NCBI GenBank assembly: GCA_036897095.1 | Contig: JAYMSP010001746.1 | Span: 1-29,206, forward strand | From: Plantago elongata | Lineage: Eukaryota > Streptophyta > Magnoliopsida > Lamiales > Plantaginaceae | Length of the DNA stretch: 29,206 bases | Direction: 5' to 3' | Shown here: positions 10,301 through 21,402 of the stretch, in pieces | Position numbering within the stretch: the first letter of the stretch is position 1 | How the letters are laid out: every line of letters starts with the position of its first letter | Notes under the pieces: generated by a model | Database searches by the model: none | Told to the model about the DNA's origin: nothing | Seen by the model: the letters and a program-made list of their open reading frames with translations, nothing else | Position numbers and translations under genes: made by a program

Positions 10301-13300
10301 ACGGTTTACTCACCACCTAAACAGAAAATAAACCAACACTAATAATTTACAATCTGACGGGTAGGACCATACTATTAGTACTACTCTGCTACAGTAATTA
10401 ACTAAATACTGATTACCTAGGTTAATAAAGAAATTAATTAAATTATCATAAGGTTAATGACGTGATCAACAATAAAGGTGATGATGACTGATTTTAATTC
10501 CCCAATTGATAAATCCAAGAAGACTCACGTGAAAGGAAGTAAAAAGGGGACAAAATAATCAACTTTCTTGGTCATTAATTAATCCTCCATCAATTAGGCT
10601 AATCAAGTAGATAATGAAGATGGACCAAAACATGAGTGTAAACGTAAAGATAGTGGCGTCGCAAAGGTTGAGACCAAAACAGGAGAGAGAAGCAATCAAT
10701 TGAATTAAATTCAAGGTCTAGGCTTTGCGAATAAATTATTAAAGTAATTACGATAATACAATTTAAAAAATAAATTCTCGGGTTTTACACTCGCTACAAC
10801 ATTTTAACTCAATGGTGCTGCATAAATGAATAACAAGCATTAATGTATTGCTCTCTCCACTTTATAACATTAAATGATGTAATGTAATTGCTCCTTTATG
10901 TTGAACTTGAGTTTAAGAATTTTTAACAACCCATACAAACATGTCTTAAATAAGTCTATGAACCAATTTTTCAGTTTTTTTATATTACATTGGTCTCTAG
11001 CTATAACTCTATTTATCAAAATTTTGTATTTTAAAAATTACAATTCATAATTCCAAATTTGAATCAAAATCAAGATCAAAGATGCTTAATCGTAGTTTAT
11101 GGTGTGAAATATCGAGCAAGATTTATGCTAGTAATAAACCCTAAACTTGTGGGAAACGTTGTCAGACAGGGTTCACATAGTCTAATTATCGTTTTGGGCC
11201 CATATGTGATTTCAATTGACAAACATAACGTTGAATTGTGAAACTGCAGCATTGCCCCATCGTGAGAAACATAAGGCCCTGCAACATCTTTCATATCAAT
11301 GTAGCATTCTGAGACGGGAGAAATGTAACCATAAATTTTTGACGCGAACATTCATTCAAATTGCTACAACATTGTACCCAAATCCAAATGTGTAATTGGA
11401 AGTGGTAGTGGGTAGCCGGAGCTGGTGGTGGGGGTTGGCAACAGTGGGAGGTTGAGCACACCAGCACATTAGATGCCATTATGGAATTAGCGGAAATGAA
11501 TTGGGAAATTTTCATTAACTATGACTATGGTGGCAGTGGTGGCCGGAGATGGGTGGTGGTTTGAGGGGTGAAGATTATTATTTATTAAAAGTAATTACAA
11601 AAAAAATTCTAAATGAGTGGTATTCTAATTATTTGAAATCTAAAGGTTTTATAGATGATTTTTTAATTGTTAATTGTGTCATTTGTCATGTTTTGAATAT
11701 TAGAATAATGTTAGTACAATGCGACGTAGTACTAAAAATAGCCCAACCCTTGTTTGTTAGATACTTTTTGGTGTCTCAAGTTGTTCAATAAAGCACGTGA
11801 CCCAAGACCAAGAATAAAATTGGTTTGCCCTCTGTCGCTAAATTTCAAACTCATTATAAGAAATTTTTATGTCTTAAAAGTTGTATTTATTTTGTGAGAT
11901 TTTCCATGAATTATGCAAATTCATTGATTTTGAGTAAGCTGGTAAAGTGATTGTTACCTAGAAAACCTAAAAATGTAACTATAAATGTTAACATCTATCA
12001 GATGATCCATGCAGATTGTGAGTGATGAACTTGTAAAGTTGATGGGAGGTGAGGTTTCTGAGCTAGAGTTTGCGAAGTCTGGCCCGACGGTGATTCTATT
12101 AGCTGGGCTGCAGGGTGTTGGAAAGACAACTGTGTGTGCAAAGTTAGCTTTGTATCTTAAAAAGCTGGTATGCATTCTAATTCTTTAATTCTGGACCCTG
12201 ACCTCTTTCCTTACTCTAAATGGTGTATGCCATTGTACTGCTGAGTGCTGACTAACTAAAGCTTCGGTTGGATAACAGGGAAAGAACTGCATGCTAATTG
12301 CCGGAGATATTTATAGACCTGCTGCAATCGACCAGTTGGTTATTTTAGGTGAACAGGTAAGTTCACCCCCAAAGATATCCTTTAATATGAAGAGTCATTT
12401 ACTTATTTGATCTTTTGCTATTAATGAATCCCTGCTTGTTGTCAAGTTGATGGATTCATGAGATGAGAGTAATGTGTAATAGACTGTATGCATACAAAGA
12501 AGGTTTCATATCTATGTATATTCAAACCCGTATTTGTATTTCCAATGTCCAGGAATATGATATCTGAATTTGCTTTTTATTGTTCTTATTTTTTCTGTAA
12601 GAGTCTTTTTTGAGTACCAAAAAAACTCGAGTAACTTCTTATATGAGTTGCTGGTAGTCTGACAGGCATGTTTACAACTTTATTCAGCGGCAGTCACCAG
12701 TCTGTATCACACAGCAAAGCCAATATTCGATGAATGTGTAGAATTCGTCTCTTTAAACGTGAAGCTGAAAGAGCAGAATGTTGAGTTGGGGGGATAATTT
12801 GGGAAATGATATAGAAATTTTAGTACAGAAGTATACTTAAGTTTTAACTAGACAACTGACAAGTGATAACTAATTTTTCCATAAGTTGTATGTGTTTTCA
12901 TAAGTTCATTAAACATACTAAAATTGCATGCAAAACTTGAGATACATCACAAGACTGAAATAACGACTGGAGGAACTTGAGGAATGTTATGTTTAGCTGA
13001 ACTCTTCTGTGGTCAGGTGTAGACAGCTGGCAATTTGAGGTAGTAGCACTTGTTTCGCACAAAGAGGAATGTTGCTTGGGATTACTTTAGAGTAACAATT
13101 TTAATTCACCTTAAACCACTCGAGTAGAAGGTCTTCGTTATTACCTTTTCTCCAAAAATTTAGTTCACCTGGTTTTCAATAGTCCTGTATGTTTGATGGT
13201 CATTTGCTTGTATTAAAAACCTTGGAGTAATCCTTCCACATATTGTTCTATCATGTATGACAAGTACTATACTCCGATAGAGTAGATTGAAATATCTTAG

Positions 13301-16300
13301 TTTGTTTTGAAATAGAGTAGATTGATGTTATTTTCTTAGTTTGATTGGATTCTGTTTCCATTTCTATTGACATGTCATGCTTCAATGTCATCATCTAATA
13401 TACTCAAAGCTTTATTAGGTTGGGGTGCCTGTTTATGCGGTAGGCAATGAGATTAAACCTGCAGAAATAGCAAAGCAAGGTCTGGCTGAGGCCAAGAAGA
13501 AGAACGTAGATGTGGTCATAATGGATACTGCTGGAAGACTTCAGGTAATTGGGCTATGATCAATTAAATAATCATCACGAACAATTCAAGTTGGAAATCC
13601 AGATGTAACTGAACCTGTCTTCGCATCAGATTGATAAAGCAATGATGGAAGAACTTAAAGATGTCAAAAGAGTGCTAAATCCTACTGAAGTTTTGCTTGT
13701 TGTGGATGCAATGACTGGCCAGGAAGCAGCTGGTATGTAACTATGCATGTTTGTTTCTCAAGTCCATTAATAATGTAACATGATTTATGTTGATCATGCG
13801 CGACGGTGCATTATAATGTGTCTGTGTTTGTTTATAATCTGCGTGTAATTCAAAAACATCCCTTGTAATAACTTGAGAAATGTTTCATGATCATTTGATT
13901 GGTCCTTTTCGTATACAATCAATATCAGGATCCTTGACTTTTTTAAAACAGATTAAAATGTTTATATTATGAGGTTTTGACTTTTAATTGCTATTGTCCT
14001 CATGATCTAATAGCGTTGGTTACAACATTCAATGTTGAAATTGGAATTACTGGTGCCATCCTAACTAAGCTAGATGGAGATTCTAGAGGTGGAGCAGCCT
14101 TGAGTGTGAAAGAGGTCAGCCAACAACTTCTCTCTATTTTTTTTCTTTTTTGTTATCATTATTGTGTAACATCAATTCGATCTCCTAGAGTTAGATTCCA
14201 TGAATTATATGTTAGTTGTAGGTGTAGCTATAATTGTTTTTTTGTTATCATTATGTGTAAGATCAATTCGATCTTATACGGAGTATTTTATGAAGATTTT
14301 CATTGGTTAATTTAGAACTCTGGACTTGTGTAGTAAATTCAAACTTGTATAATATGTTTCCAGACTTTGCTTTTTTGATCATAACACAGGTATCAGGCAA
14401 GCCAATCAAGCTTGTTGGGCGAGGGGAGCGCATGGAAGACCTTGAACCTTTTTATCCAGATCGCATGGCAGGACGTATCCTAGGAATGGGTGATGTTTTG
14501 TCATTTGTGGAGAAAGCTCAAGAAGCTGTAAGTACAAAACAGTTAAATTTTTTTATGTTGTCAAATGGAACTATCTTAATTAGATATCTGGTATAAATTG
14601 GTTAGATGCAACAAGAAGAGGCTGAAGAATTACAGAACAAGATCATGAGTGCAAAATTTGATTTCAATGACTTCCTGAAGCAAACTAGAGCAGTTGCACG
14701 TATGGGTTCAATGTCCCGTGTTATTGGGATGATTCCAGGCATGGGAAAGGTAAAAAATCTGCCCATTACTAGATTATAAGCTCAGGACTGTCTCCAAGCC
14801 ACTGGCTTTTGGTGGGCCAAATGTTGTTATGGAAGATTTTGGTTTACCATTATGTAATATGACAGGAAGATAAATTAACCCAGGCACCCTAGAAAATATC
14901 TAACCGTTCTTGGGGGATAGCTAATGTTTGTTTACTATAGCCTGTAATAGAAAGTGAATTGCTTACCTAAATGACACCTCAAAGTTTACGTATCCATACT
15001 GCACTGTATAACAATTATCTACAGATTATAAAAAGGAGAAATGTTGAGTTATATTTCATCTTAGGCATAATGATCTTGATAGGTTGATTGAGTTGTCAGG
15101 ATCAATATGAGTGTTCTTAATTGTTGAATGTTCTAACAGGTAACTCCTGCACAAATTCGAGAGTCAGAAAAGAACTTGAAGTTTATGGAGTCTATGATTG
15201 AAGTCATGACCCCAGGTTATTCAATTCCATCTATCTAAAACAGTTTTAATTTTGTTAAAGAACTTAGTAACTGGTACTTTTTCATGATCATCTCTTTTGT
15301 TCTCAAGGCTTTCGGACACTCGATATTATACTATGTAGTACCTGATAAGCTTCTTCGTGGAGCTAGTAATTGATTCTTCCAAAGTTATCTTCTCTGAAGA
15401 GCAGCTAAATATGGGACTGAGTTATTAAAAACGAGTGATTTTGTTCCAGGAATTAATGTTGCAGAATGTGGTAAAACTAGAGTAGTTATCTTTAGAAACT
15501 TGCACAGAAACTTGCTTCTATTATCTCCAAACTTTGGAATGCACATCTAACTTATGTTTTGTATTCAGAGGAACGCGAAAAACCCGAACTATTGGCAGAA
15601 TCACCTGCCAGGAGGAAAAGAGTTGCTCAAGATTCTGGAAAAACTGAGCAACAGGTATATATGGAAGAAAATCAAATTAGTTTATGTGACTCACATGGAA
15701 TTATTATTTCGTTTTTCCATTAGACATTCAACTCTTGATCAGTGAAACATCAAAATTGTACTACATTCAGGTAAGTCAACTTGTCGCTCAACTTTTCCAA
15801 ATGCGTGTACGAATGAAGAACTTAATGGGTGTTATGGGAAGTGGTGGAGCTCTTCCTTCTCTGAACAATCTTCAGGAAGCACTACAAGCTGAACAGCAGG
15901 TGCTCTTATTTTAACTCTCTTCAGTCTTCACAATTGATTAGTTGAGATGATTCCTCTTGTTTTGCAACACACTATGCATGTTTGGTGTCATATATTGACG
16001 TTGATTATGTTGCAGCAGGATAACTGTTACAATAGTGCAAATCAGGTGATGAGTATTGGAATACGAAAACCCTGTTTACTGTTTACATTTATGCATTTGT
16101 GCAGAGCAAGGAAAGAGAAATAGAACACAATATAAAAGATTTAATTTGTGAAGTCCCAATACATATTTCCCTGAAATATAAAATTTCATAATTTACAACT
16201 TAAGCTTCTCTTGGGTGTCACACAATTTACAACTTTAGCTTCTGTTTACACAGCAGCATTCTATAGCTTTAGCAAACCAAACATGCATATAAATGTCATC

Positions 16301-17838
16301 GAGTGTTACTGGGAAGTCAACCACTGATGCTGCAGAAACCATTCATGTATCTGCAACTTCAGTTTTAGTCTAAACTTTAATCTGATAGACATCTTTACTT
16401 AAATATTCTTCCTTACCACGCACCTATAGACTCCCAAAGAGCAACCCCCATATCTCTTTATATTACCATGATAAATTACAGTCCCTCTTCAGAAACGAGC
16501 ACATCTGGTTAAAATGAAATGACACAGTTCAAGTGTGAATTTTAGAAACGAGCACTCATGAGAAGATGTTACATGAGCAACCACATTAAAGACTTCTTTT
16601 TTTTGTGAGAATCAACCACATTAAAAGACTTGGAGCACTAAAATGTATACGTAAAAAACACAGAACACAAATTTACGATAGACTGTACTGTCTTTCGGGA
16701 TGAACATCACACATCTAGCTATATTATAACCATCTAATGTTTAGATTTGGACATCGTATTCTAAATGCATGCATTAGCCCTACATAACAAAATGTTTAAT
16801 GTTGATCGGAGAGACGTAGAGATCTTTCTCTTGCACACGATGCTTATTTTGATATGGAGGATTGTTTTCAGCTGGCTGAGCTCTGCCATTGCTGATGGTT
16901 TCATTTTTCCTTTCTTTTTATCCAAGTCTTTTTCTTTACCTTTTCCTGTTTGGGCATTTTGGTCTTTTTACCTGGAGTTAATGTTGCCTTCTTTGACTTT
17001 GATAAGCAGTGGGCGTTTATTGAGCTGTCATTATATGTACATAACTTGCTCTTATTAGTATGCCAATCAACATACAAGATTTATCTTTTCGACTATAGGT
17101 TGCAAGATATGAGAGTTTCCTATAAACATTTCCACCTTTGGCAAATAGAATAAAGTTTGGAACATCATCAAAACCAGCTTGAATAAACATTTACTCCAAG
17201 AATCTTTAATACCATAATCCTTCATAACCCACAGATTTAACATGGATAACCCCATAACACACTACACTAATCTTTCCTATAACTCTGTTGGTAGATTGCT
17301 TGATATACCTGAAACTCTAGATCAAAAGAAATAAAGTCCAAATTAAATTGTCATCCAATGAAACTCTCCACTTGCAAATTTTGCAAATGATCACCCCAAC
17401 TTTCCACTCACCAGTGACACTACCCAGACTCATCAGAGCCAATTCAATATTAAAAAGATAAATACAGTACTACACAATCTTTTTGGGAGGCATAAGGTGG
17501 TGGAGCTGGAGTGGTAAGGAGGAGGTGCAGAGTTCGATTCCTGGTGAGGCATAAGGTGGTTGGTATATGAGTAAAGTATTGTAATCTTAGCCGTTTCAAA
17601 AAAAGGAAACAATTTTTTTTTTTTTTTCAGTCTGAAAGTTAGACTGCTGTGTATCTGGTGAGTTGTTGATTTCTGGAAAACTCTAATCACTTCTTTCTTT
17701 ATTTACCCATTTCCTCTATTCATTATCTAGGCTCCTCCACCTGGTACGGCTCGGAGAAAGAAGAGAGCTGAATCAAGAAAAAAATTTGTGGACTCTTCGT
17801 CAAGACCTGGTCCACGTGGGTTTGGAGCCAAGGATTAG
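7332..17838 (+). CDS. cpSRP54: Chloroplast signal recognition particle 54 kDa protein (cpSRP54), 15 exons, 563 aa
   Basis: Stromal SRP GTPase that binds cpSRP43 to carry LHC proteins to thylakoids via the receptor cpFtsY and Alb3, and also acts on ribosomes translating plastid proteins. Exons: 7332-7469, 7564-7705, 8350-8417, 8498-8599, 12015-12167, 12279-12356, 13419-13544, 13630-13732, 14014-14114, 14390-14527, 14606-14749, 15140-15215, 15569-15654, 15771-15899, 17731-17838. All junctions are GT-AG and phases agree; the sum is 1692 nt. A Ser/Arg-rich transit peptide runs to about residue 73 (VRA|EMFGQL). Then follow the N domain, and a G domain with GLQGVGKTT (181-189), DTAGR (263-267) and TKLD (321-324). 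The Met-rich M domain spans about 384-528. The tail [12 protein letters not shown] (529-540) holds the cpSRP43-binding basic motif. Length matches the Arabidopsis protein (564 aa). In-frame ATGs at 7338, 7341 and 7344 are alternative starts; 7344 begins MEASFS, like relatives. Cytosolic SRP54 is excluded by the transit peptide and tail. Confidence 0.97.
7770..7893. mobile_element. Stowaway-like MITE remnant in intron 2 of cpSRP54
   Basis: GGAACGGAGGGAGGGAGGGAG at 7872-7892 followed by TA is a Stowaway right terminus, with the GGGA unit expanded. I did not find the matching CTCCCTCC left end, so the element is truncated or its left end has decayed; the left limit given is approximate. Confidence 0.5.
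9005..9165. repeat. Degenerate minisatellite based on AATCCGACNACCACC
   Basis: Several diverged copies of ATCCGACAACCACC occur at roughly 25-40-bp spacing (for example near 9036, 9052, 9083, 9110, 9136). They lie in the left inner arm of the Mutator-like element. A G-rich counterpart on the other strand is present at about 11400-11560, so the repeat is part of the long inverted arms. Confidence 0.5.
9355..10789 (-). mobile_element. Solo LTR of a Ty3/gypsy element with CTCGC target duplication
   Basis: On the + strand the segment starts TGTTACGCCCCAAAACC and ends CGGGTTTTACA. Both flanks are CTCGC (9350-9354 and 10790-10794), a perfect 5-bp target duplication. Read on the minus strand it starts TGTAAAACCCGAGAATTT, which matches the sense orientation of chromovirus LTRs, so it is antisense to cpSRP54. 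No internal domain is present; 1435 bp. It split the Mutator-like element and accounts for nearly half of the 3.4-kb intron 4. Confidence 0.87.
9615..9727. repeat. 57-bp tandem duplication inside the solo LTR
   Basis: The block starting AATTCTAACAATAG at 9615 recurs at 9672 with a one-base difference in the core (GTTAAC versus GCTAAC). Two copies only. It probably arose in the parent retrotransposon or after insertion. Confidence 0.9.
14146..14275. repeat. Two diverged direct repeats in intron 9 of cpSRP54
   Basis: TGTTATCATTAT...ATCAATTCGATCT occurs at 14151 and again at 14243, a period of 92 bases, in slightly different versions. Coding sequence is not affected. It is a simple local duplication. 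Confidence 0.7.
16016..16045 (+). other. Candidate cassette micro-exon of cpSRP54
   Basis: A 30-base segment is bounded by an acceptor (TATGTTGCAG) and a donor (CAG|GTGATG). It is free of stops in the phase needed between exons 14 and 15 (both phase 0) and would add ten residues, [10 protein letters not shown], just before [12 protein letters not shown]. Family members I know join these exons directly, so the short isoform is the default. The tandem CAGCAG at the acceptor also allows a 27-base version. Confidence 0.35.
17485..17608 (+). mobile_element. tRNA-derived SINE in cpSRP54 intron 14
   Basis: The 124-bp unit contains a box A-like stretch (TGGAGCTGGAGTGG, 17501-17514) and a clear polymerase III box B (GTTCGATTCC, 17532-17541), about 30 bases apart as in tRNA-type SINEs. 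It ends in an A-rich tail (CAAAAAAAGGAA). Near-identical flanks ACAATCTTTTT (17474-17484) and ACAATTTTTTT (17609-17619) look like a target duplication. It cannot be a tRNA gene because no acceptor or anticodon stem can be drawn. AGGCATAAGGTGGT occurs twice within it. Confidence 0.65.
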
Positions 17839-18523
17839 ACAATAGGTAGTTTATTTTCAACCAGAGCTACCTGCATTGAGCTGATCCACTGAATCTGCTA
17901 CTTTGCCATTGGAGGTACATTTTATGAGTTTTAGAGATTTATGGATGATTTGTTGGCCAATAGATTTTATGAGGAAGACATGCAATAGTTTGGCTTGTCC
18001 AAGCCCGGGTTCCTTGGCATTTTGATGTTATGCTGATTTCCTAAGAGGTTCCACAATACTATTGCATATCGTACTTTAAGATCAAAACTATCATTTCCCT
18101 GATAACTTTCTAAGTCGGAATGAGAAGCCTTGTAATTTCCTCTGTTTGATGTTAATGTATGATATGTTGTTAAGAAAAAATTGCCACTTTTCTCTATTGA
18201 CATGCAATTTCACTTGCATTGTACTAGGCTTGCAGGACCTTTTGTCATTGTAATCATTTTCTTGACTTGACTGACTAATTATACATCTCGGTCCAGCTAA
18301 GCATTGGATTTCAACAGAATGGTAATATGAGGAAATGGTCTTTGCTAGTAATAACATAAATATGCCAAGAACTTGAATTTAATCATACATTAGATCATGA
18401 AATTCCAAATAACTACTTCTACCACAACCAAAACCATGCAATGAAGCTGGATAACAATTGCAACCTCCTGTGATCGATCCAGGAAGAGAAGAAAAAAGAA
18501 GTAATTGTGTGTTTATCTCAACT
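17839..18523. other. Convergent 3' intergenic region between cpSRP54 and the RopGAP gene
   Basis: Both genes end facing each other, so this 685-bp stretch must hold both 3' untranslated regions and both poly(A) sites. No canonical AATAAA is clearly placed for either gene. No additional gene is supported. Confidence 0.6.
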
Positions 18524-20575
18524 TCACCTCCAGACTGCAACTCGTTCAGTGTGAGAATTTACTCTGCTAATATGACCTTTTCCCTTGTTTTTCTCTGGAA
18601 TATCATCTGTAGGAACTCTAATGCCTGGCAGTTGAGATTTTTTTCTGGATATGTTACTTTCACTGTTTGAAAGATTTGCCCTGTCCTGGTTTAGTTTAGT
18701 CCTCAGACTTCTTGGTTTTGGTATTATAATCTCAGTATGAGCAATGATTTTGTTGCCAATATTCTCTTCAGGCAGATGCATAATTGGTTCTTCTTCTTCT
18801 TCCTCACTTTCATCATCATCAGCTTCCTGATTGCTAACACTGTGATGGCCATCTTCATCTGAAGGCTCTAAATAGTTGAACAATGAATCAGCTTCTAGTT
18901 TATAATCTTCTCTGTCTCTCAATGTTTTCACCACCAGATTCTTGAGGAAATTCATCACTTGGACTGCATGCATCAATGCCGTCAGAGGATCCGACATCTG
19001 CAGAATTCAGCAATCTCATTATACAGGGAAGAAGAGTTGTTTGTAGTAATCGTGTTTGAACGTGATATTTTGCTCACCTGTGTCATATTTGGAGCGAAAA
19101 CCATTGCGATGTTACGTGCATTCATCTTATTGAGATGTTCCATTTGAGCAACATCTGCCATAAGATGAATTGCCCAATCTAAGAGGGCTGCTTCTGTAGG
19201 AGGAAGGAGCCTTGCAATGCGAAAGCAATCCTCTTCTGAATTGGCTTGCATCACCACCTCTGGTGACAGACAATCCAGTATCCCTTTTGGCAGTTCTCTA
19301 AACCATGCCTGCAAACTCAAAACCACCGATAGATATTACTCTCTTTCGGTAGAATACCGTATCTACATCTTAAGTTGAGCTATAGACATGACTTGCATGT
19401 GTAGCTTCCACTTCAAAATATATACTTGCTCCGTCTCGAAATACTTAATATACTAGGTTTGATGCGTTATTTTAGATGAAGCAGTTTAAGTACCTTAATA
19501 AGTCCTGCTAAACAGTGTACATCTATGTTTTCTGGAATGAGCCCATTATTCAGCTCTTCTCGTACATACTCCTCCTGGCCGTTCTCGGGGTTTATTCTGA
19601 AGATTCCTTCTGACTGTAAAAATTCAAAGGATTATTGTAAGCTTTGGTAAGTACTTATAATTTATAATTTTTACTCTTCTTAAATAAGAATTATTCAAGA
19701 AAAAAATTGGTGTAATTATGGTATTATAGATTAAGAAAATAGGGACAAACATCTTATTGCAATACATAAACATGAACTATTACTAACTCGTGATAATATC
19801 AAAATATAGTGCATTTATTAAACATTATGAACTTATTGTGAAATTTAGTTTGAGAAGTTTTTTTTTTCAATTACAATTTGTAGCCAAACAGCTGGAAAGT
19901 TTTCGTTCATTGTGAAGACATTGGTAGATATATAGTGAAACATTTGGGGTTTTACCTGCAAGCCACCTTGAGAATAAAGGCGTCTCTGCATCATCAAGAG
20001 TATTGTAGGCACACAGTTACCTCTGGAGTCGAAAGAAAGCTGCATGGATTCCGTTGAAACTCCGAACACCCTTGTACTGCATCAACAAATTAAAACAACA
20101 AATTACATGCACATTCAAGATTCTCACTGAACTAAAGAGAACTAAGGTAAATTATTGCTATTTTTACGTTTCAATTATGCAGAATTAATAAGCGATTGAC
20201 TAGCTTTGTAAATTAAGGGTCAACAAAATAATACCTGGCACTAGGAGGTCTCCTGGGAACATCAGGTTCAAACTCGACAGGGAGTCCAAGAAATCCGTTA
20301 AACCGGTCAAACGTGACATGAGCAACATGCCTGACATTTGTAGGACAGCCAATCTCCATGACGACGTCCCTATGATGATACTGATCTTTAACACTACAAC
20401 CCACGAGAGATTTCCTTAAAACTGTCCCTAAAACTGCGAGAACCCCATCCTCTGTTTCCTGTTGTTGTATTTCTAGTTCAGCACTTGTACTTGAGAAAGA
20501 CGACTCATGATGATTGAGTTGGTGAAACACATCATTGCTTGAACTTACTGGAGAATAATGCATTATCTCTGTCAT
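18524..20575 (-). CDS. ROPGAP: CRIB-domain Rho GTPase-activating protein (RopGAP), 5 exons, 428 aa
   Basis: Stimulates GTP hydrolysis by plant ROP (Rho of plants) GTPases, which control polar growth, cytoskeleton and hypoxia or ABA responses; acts at the plasma membrane and cytosol. Exons on the minus strand: 20575-20235, 20076-19956, 19613-19494, 19308-19078, 18997-18524. All are GT-AG with matching phases and total 1287 nt. The start MTEIMHY resembles known RopGAPs (MTEVL...). The CRIB motif is at about 75-99 (IGCPTNVRHVAHVTFD), and CRIB plus GAP is a combination specific to plants. The GAP domain covers about 115-290, with the arginine finger in GIFRI (R160) and the conserved NIAMVFAPN (260-268). 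The C-terminal tail has an acidic run (329-341) and ends RVAVWR, like relatives. A leader intron is possible (CTGCAG acceptor upstream of the ATG). All key residues are present, so it is probably functional. Confidence 0.95.
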
Positions 20576-21402
20576 TCTGAGATGTTGTGTAATGCTCAAG
20601 ATTGGCTTTATGGATCTGATCTGCAGGTTAATTGAGTTTGGTGATATGGGTTTTTCAAGTTGGAGTCGCGTAATCTTTTTTTATTTGTATTGTTTAGTGA
20701 TTGCTTGGATATGTGGTTGAATGTTGAGTAGAGTTTGATTCAAGTAAAAGTTGTTTGGAAGGTAAGACTTGAATATCAGCTATCTGCAAGTGATCTTTTT
20801 AAGCAATTGATCATATTCTGTAACGTAAACAATATTGTATGTATATCAACCTTTTTCTTTTTCTTCAGTTTGTTATACTGCATCTACAACGTCTGGATGC
20901 TTGCTTTTCTGCACTAAAGTTTCTACGTTCCGTTGCTTCTTTTCATAAAATTAAGCCCTGCTATGGTCCATCTTGAAACATGGACAAACTTTTTCCCTAC
21001 AAATCCACTCAACGTTTGTATTTGTAAAATACAAAAACTCGTGAAAGTTAAGTTTCTGTGAGGTTTATGAAAGTCATGCAATATTATATACTAATAGTGT
21101 TACGTTTTGTGTAAATTGTGAATTTTTATATATTTTACAAATTGTGAATTATTGTATATTAATTGTGCGGCTGAATCTTTTAATGTAGAACTCACAGGAC
21201 TTTCCCGACTGTCAAGAGAGTTTCTCTTTCTCAAAGCCAAATTATAAAGATTTTGATTACTTCACCAATACCTGATAAGGTGTCCTCGAGTTGCTTATTC
21301 TTGAATTTATTCGCCATCTATACGTGCATGTTAATATCTCAAGCGGTAATTTGTACTTTCTTTATCCCGAAACAAACTTTTCATTTTACCATGTTATAAA
21401 TA
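20576..21402. other. Upstream region of the RopGAP gene
   Basis: It should contain the promoter and 5' leader of the minus-strand RopGAP gene. On the minus strand an acceptor-like TTAACCTGCAG ends about 20623, which could close a leader intron. No obvious TATA box or other gene was identified. Confidence 0.4.

Larger units (their letters stand above)
8779..11748. mobile_element. Mutator-like non-autonomous element in cpSRP54 intron 4 (carries a nested solo LTR)
   Basis: The left end (GTTGGGCATAACCAATTTTAG, from 8781) and the reverse complement of the right end (GTTGGGCTATTTTTAGTAC, from 11746) match, and both continue with GCAYTGTACTAA. Weaker similarity extends about 300 bp inward on each side, to CCGGCGACCACC (9058-9068) and its inverted counterpart near 11540. 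The flanks CTTGTTTGC (8770-8778) and CTTGTTTGT (11749-11757) agree at 8 of 9 positions, as expected for the 9-bp duplication of Mutator-like elements. No transposase is present. Without the nested LTR and its duplicated 5 bases the element was about 1.5 kb. Confidence 0.6.

Noticed and set aside
11059-11791. Short frames inside the right half of the Mutator-like element
   Set aside because: Lengths of 60-84 codons are expected by chance, they overlap on both strands, and none resembles a transposase.
17485-17608. tRNA gene, because of the perfect-looking box B
   Set aside because: No acceptor stem, anticodon loop or CCA-proximal pairing can be drawn; a SINE with a tail and flanking duplication explains it better.
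7332-17838. Cytosolic SRP54 as an alternative identity
   Set aside because: A plastid transit peptide, the conserved RAEMFGQL maturation area and the ARRKKR tail are all specific to the chloroplast form.
19428-19455. Stowaway end in RopGAP intron 3
   Set aside because: CTCCGTCTCGAAATACTTA resembles a MITE start, but no matching right end or TA duplication was found, so it was not listed as an element.
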